A DNA stretch of 15,775 nucleotides from contig DGDY01000059.1 of the NCBI GenBank assembly GCA_002385675.1, positions 1 through 15,775 on the forward strand, written 5' to 3'. Positions within the stretch are counted from its first letter, which is position 1. The number at the start of each line of letters is the position of its first letter. Position numbers and translations under genes: made by a program. Under the pieces are notes generated by a model, which was not told where the DNA came from, did no database searches, and saw only the letters and a list, made by a program, of their open reading frames with translations. Of this stretch, positions 12,839 to 15,775 are shown piece after piece. The DNA is from Anaerolineales bacterium UBA3940 (GTDB taxonomy: Bacteria; Chloroflexota; Anaerolineae; Aggregatilineales; UBA3940).

Positions 12839-14593
12839 TCACCCCCCCGCTGAAAGGGCGGCCTGTTTTTTGATGCTCTCCACATAGTTGAGCAGTTCTT
12901 CGGCGCTCTGGCGGGCCGATTCGGCCTCCGCGCCGAGCATGGCCGTTAGCTCTTCGATCTGCTTCTCGCGCTCCAGCTCAAACACACGTGTCACCGTGCG
13001 GCTGCCCTTAAGCTGCTTCTCGACCTTGAAGTGCGCATCGGAGAAGCCTGCAAGCTGCGGCAGGTGCGTCACCACCAGCACCTGATGCGCAGATGACAGC
13101 GACCACAGCTTCTGCCCGACGACCGCGCCGATGCGCCCGCCGATCCCGGCGTCGATCTCGTCGAAGATCAGCGTGGGCGTCTCGTCCGCGCGGGAGAGCA
13201 CCGTCTTGAGCGCCAGCATAATGCGCGATGTCTCGCCGCCGGAGGCGATCCGCGCGATGGGCTTGAACGGCTCCCCGATGTTGGGGGAGATCAGGAACTC
13301 GACCTGGTCGATGCCGGTGCGGGTGAACGCCAGCCGGTAATCCCCGACCGGGCAGCCCGCAGGATCATCCTCCTGCGTGATGGATACCTGGAAGTGCGCG
13401 TCCGCCATGCGCAGGTCGGCCAGTTCCGCCTCGACCGCGCGCGCGAGCCGCTCGGCGCAGGCCTGCCGCAGCTTCGATAGCTCGCTCGCTGCCTCGCCGA
13501 TGCGCGCCAGCAGCACGGCCTCTTCGGCCTGAAGCTGCTCGATGCGCTCGCTGCTGTTCTCGATGTTCTCGACTTCGCGCGCCGCCTGCTCCGCGCCCTC
13601 CAGCAGTTCCTCGATAGTGTCGGCATGGTACTTGCGCTTGAGGCTGCGGATGAGGTCCAGACGCAGTTCGGCCTCCTGCAAACGAGCCGGGTCGAACTCG
13701 ATATTGGCCTGATAATCGGCCAGGCTGCGGCTCAACTCCTCGGCCTGGATGGAAAGCTCCTCGGCGAGCGTGCTCATCTCCTCGGCTGCGGGGTCGAGCT
13801 TCACGAGGCGGGCTAGCGCGTTCGCCGCTTCGGTCAGCAGGTCGGCGGCAGAGCCGCGCCCCTCGCCGCCTACGTAGATCGCCTGGTATGCCTCGCTCAC
13901 CAGCTCGGCGATCTGCTCGGCATTGGCGAGCCGCCGCGCCTCGTCGCGCAGGTCTTCCTCCTCGCCGGGCTTGAGGTTGGCGGCGCGGATCTCCTCGACC
14001 TTGTAGTTGAGCATCTCCGCGCGCATGGCAAGCTCGTCCCGGTTGGTGATGAGGTTATGCAGTTCGGCACGCACCGCCTCGACCTGCCGGACAAGCTGGC
14101 TGAACGCCCGCCGCTTTTCCATCAGCCCGCCGTAGCGGTCGAGCAGGTCGAGGTGATAAGCGGGCTTGAGCAGCGAGAGGTGCTCAGTCTGCCCGTGAAT
14201 GTCTACCAGGCCCTCGCTGATCTCCTGGAGGATCGACAGCGTCACGACACGCCCGTTGACCCGGCAGATGTTGCGACCGCCGCGCCGCACCTCACGCGTC
14301 AGCACGAGCAGGTCCGGGGCGTCGCCCTCCAGGGCTTCGCGCTCCAGCAAGGCGTTGATCGCCTCGCGCGTGCTCTCGTTCCTCAGGATGAAGATGCCCT
14401 CGACGAGCGCGCTCTCCGCCCCGGCGCGTATGTCGTCATGGCTGGCCCGCCCGCCCAGCAGCAGCGACACGGCGTCGAGGATGATGGACTTGCCCGCGCC
14501 GGTCTCGCCCGTCAGCACGTTGAAGCCCGGCGAAAACCGGAGGGTGAGGTGATCAATGATCGCGAAGTCTCTAATCGTGATTTCGCTCAGCAT
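12839..14593 (-). CDS. recN: DNA repair protein RecN
   Basis: An SMC-like ATPase for double-strand-break repair. The 584-residue protein starts MLSEITIRDFAIIDHLTLRF and has Walker A GETGAGKS (29-36), a long central coiled coil (about 155-375), the ABC signature ASGGETSRIMLALK (about 446-459), Walker B TLIFDEIDAGIGG (about 472-484) and the H-loop VVTHLPQLA. Length is slightly above the usual 550-570. ATG 14593 is chosen because the conserved N-terminus begins there; its ribosome site is weak. It is the last gene of the nadK, zinc-finger, recN series on the minus strand, 72 bp after the zinc-finger gene. The nadK-recN neighbourhood is common in bacteria, which supports the call. Confidence 0.96.
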   Translation of the reverse strand: MLSEITIRDFAIIDHLTLRFSPGFNVLTGETGAGKSIILDAVSLLLGGRASHDDIRAGAESALVEGIFILRNESTREAINALLEREALEGDAPDLLVLTREVRRGGRNICRVNGRVVTLSILQEISEGLVDIHGQTEHLSLLKPAYHLDLLDRYGGLMEKRRAFSQLVRQVEAVRAELHNLITNRDELAMRAEMLNYKVEEIRAANLKPGEEEDLRDEARRLANAEQIAELVSEAYQAIYVGGEGRGSAADLLTEAANALARLVKLDPAAEEMSTLAEELSIQAEELSRSLADYQANIEFDPARLQEAELRLDLIRSLKRKYHADTIEELLEGAEQAAREVENIENSSERIEQLQAEEAVLLARIGEAASELSKLRQACAERLARAVEAELADLRMADAHFQVSITQEDDPAGCPVGDYRLAFTRTGIDQVEFLISPNIGEPFKPIARIASGGETSRIMLALKTVLSRADETPTLIFDEIDAGIGGRIGAVVGQKLWSLSSAHQVLVVTHLPQLAGFSDAHFKVEKQLKGSRTVTRVFELEREKQIEELTAMLGAEAESARQSAEELLNYVESIKKQAALSAGG

Positions 14594-14665
14594 GGCCCTG
14601 ATATGGTCCCCGCTAGCTCACGTAGCCTACATTACAAGGATTTCGACGGTTTGCCGCGCGATCTG

Positions 14666-15193
14666 TCAGCGGCCCAGCCGCAGCCTGCCGATGGCGGTGC
14701 TCACTGCCATGGCGGTGAAGAGCACGCCCGTCAGCGAGAAGCCGGTGATCATCGTGCCCACCGTGCCGCCGATGGCGATGCATGCGGCGACGATCAGCCA
14801 CGAGTACTCGCCGCGCCGCTTGCTGACCAGCCGGTAGGCGATATCCGCGATGAGCGCTCCCGCCGCCGAACCGGCCCAGAAGGCGATCAGCAGGCCGAAA
14901 AACCCGAAGCCCGGCACCAGGCCCATCAGCCCGGCGGCGATCGCCGCCAGCGGCAGCGAGACGGCGCCCTGGATGATCGGGTCCGCAGGCTGGGCGTTGA
15001 AAAACGCCTTGCGCTGCCCGCGCACGCACTCGCGGCAGCGATAGCCGACCGGCGTGCGCACAGCGCACCGGTTGCACATGAGCCGCCCGCACTTGTTGCA
15101 GCGCAGCGACGTTTCGATGTTAGGGTGGACAGCACAGGTCAGCACGTCGCTCTCGACTACCGTCTGCTGGCTGTCCAGGGTCTGGTTCGCCAT
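14666..15193 (-). CDS. B-box-like zinc-finger membrane protein
   Basis: A 175-residue protein with an N-terminal eight-ligand zinc module: Cys20-x2-His23, Cys32-x2-Cys35, Cys40-x2-Cys43 and Cys53-x2-Cys56. It resembles the B-box-like module found before rhomboid-type membrane domains in some bacteria. The C-terminal part has about four hydrophobic segments (near 75-90, 92-112, 128-148 and 150-168), without rhomboid Ser/His motifs that I can see. I chose ATG 15193 because GGAG lies 8 nt upstream; ATG 15226 would add 11 residues and overlap nadK by 8 bp, but has no Shine-Dalgarno. Between nadK and recN it is probably co-transcribed with them. Function unknown; the zinc module suggests protein-protein contacts at the membrane. 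Confidence 0.75.
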   Translation of the reverse strand: MANQTLDSQQTVVESDVLTCAVHPNIETSLRCNKCGRLMCNRCAVRTPVGYRCRECVRGQRKAFFNAQPADPIIQGAVSLPLAAIAAGLMGLVPGFGFFGLLIAFWAGSAAGALIADIAYRLVSKRRGEYSWLIVAACIAIGGTVGTMITGFSLTGVLFTAMAVSTAIGRLRLGR

Positions 15194-15218
15194 CAAGTCG
15201 ACTCCATCCAGGAGGTGG

Positions 15219-15775
15219 CTACTCATCTCTGACGTTCGGTTGTTTGGGCGTGAGCCGCTCCAGCAGCATGTGATAGAAGTATGTCCGTTTGCCGAGCCGG
15301 ATAAAGCGGCTCACGTCGTTGCTCGCCTGCACCTCGACGTGATCCAGATTGTTCATCTCAAAGGCGAACTGCCCGTCCACCGTCAGGATCGCCTGGTGAT
15401 CGGTGTGGACGTGCACCCGCACCTGCGCCCCCTGTGACAGCACAATCGCACGGTCGAGCGTCAGGTGGGGGGCAATCGGGATCACGAGGAAGTTGCGCAG
15501 TTCCGGCGGCAGGATCGGCCCGCCGACCGCGAGCGCATACGCTGTCGAGCCGGTTGCCGTGCTGATAATCAGGCCGTCCGCCACATAGGTTGTTAGCTCA
15601 TCACCGTCGATGGCGGTGTGAAGCTGCACCACACGCGCCAGGTTCCCCCGGCTGATGACCACGTCGTTGAGCGCCGTGTACTCGCCGAGCAGTGTATCGC
15701 CGCGCCAGGCTTTCGCCGCCAGCATCAACCGCTCTTCGATCCAGTAATTGCCCGCGAGTACCTGCGGGAGCCGCT
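15219..15775 (-). CDS. nadK: NAD kinase, C-terminal part (5' partial at window edge)
   Basis: Phosphorylates NAD to NADP. The visible 185 residues are the C-terminal half: GNYWIEERLMLAAKAW, the conserved ALNDVVISRG, DGLIISTATGSTAYALAVGGPIL, PIAPHLTLDRAIVL and LTVDGQ. The usual TPTGSTAY reads TATGSTAY, a mild change. The GGDG nucleotide motif lies in the missing N-terminal half beyond the right edge. The frame is open to the end of the window, so the TTG/ATG codons near 15728 are internal. The stop (TAG, 15219-15221) lies 25 bp before the chosen start of the zinc-finger gene and overlaps its alternative start. Position upstream of recN agrees with the common gene order. Confidence 0.93.
   Translation of the reverse strand, partial: RLPQVLAGNYWIEERLMLAAKAWRGDTLLGEYTALNDVVISRGNLARVVQLHTAIDGDELTTYVADGLIISTATGSTAYALAVGGPILPPELRNFLVIPIAPHLTLDRAIVLSQGAQVRVHVHTDHQAILTVDGQFAFEMNNLDHVEVQASNDVSRFIRLGKRTYFYHMLLERLTPKQPNVRDE

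Noticed and set aside
14057..15232. 391-codon open frame on the plus strand across recN and the zinc-finger gene
   Set aside because: It crosses two real genes antisense, and its low-complexity His/Gln/Arg-rich product is typical of antisense frames in high-GC DNA.

Overview
The window is high-GC bacterial chromosome with densely packed genes, frequent GTG/TTG starts, and palindrome-rich intergenic gaps. The gene styles point to Chloroflexota, probably Anaerolineae-like: Pro/Thr-rich linkers on surface proteins, a LysM protein coupled to a 7TM sensor, a general-stress protein with an acidic repeat tail, and a LysW-type zinc ribbon. This placement is inferred from style only; no rRNA or other phylogenetic marker is present.

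Layout, left to right. A general stress protein, cut by the left edge, carries a 45-bp tandem repeat (1-1004, +). Peptide deformylase def has its own extended -10 promoter and a clear terminator (1218-1754, +). A 7TM-GAF-coiled-coil-HATPase sensor overlaps a secreted LysM/Ig-like protein by 4 bp (1964-5439, +). On the minus strand are recJ and, downstream of it, a membrane-anchored glycosidase-fold protein that seems to lack both catalytic glutamates (9188-5730, -). A tight plus-strand operon follows: GT4 glycosyltransferase, PTPS/QueD-like protein with a changed active site, second GT4 glycosyltransferase (9674-12289). After it comes a small LysW-like zinc ribbon with its own promoter and terminator (12371-12589, +). 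The right end is a minus-strand housekeeping operon: nadK (cut by the right edge), a B-box-like zinc-finger membrane protein, and recN (15775-12839).

The larger gaps (1755-1963, 5440-5729, 9189-9673, 12590-12838) hold no convincing genes. They contain dispersed palindromic elements of at least three families plus a run of four consecutive triloop hairpins (9543-9627). Two copies of one palindrome differ by a compensated base pair. Two copies of another share 17-nt and 13-nt blocks around an 11-nt variable centre. Triloops of the C(GNA)G type, on one strand or the other, are over-represented.

Functionally, the sensor and LysM genes look like an envelope-monitoring pair, recJ, recN and nadK are housekeeping, and the GT-PTPS-GT set is the best candidate for an undescribed pathway. 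One hypothesis is a modified or glycosylated pterin-like compound, but the PTPS-like protein has lost the usual Cys and Asp-His catalytic residues, so its reaction is open.
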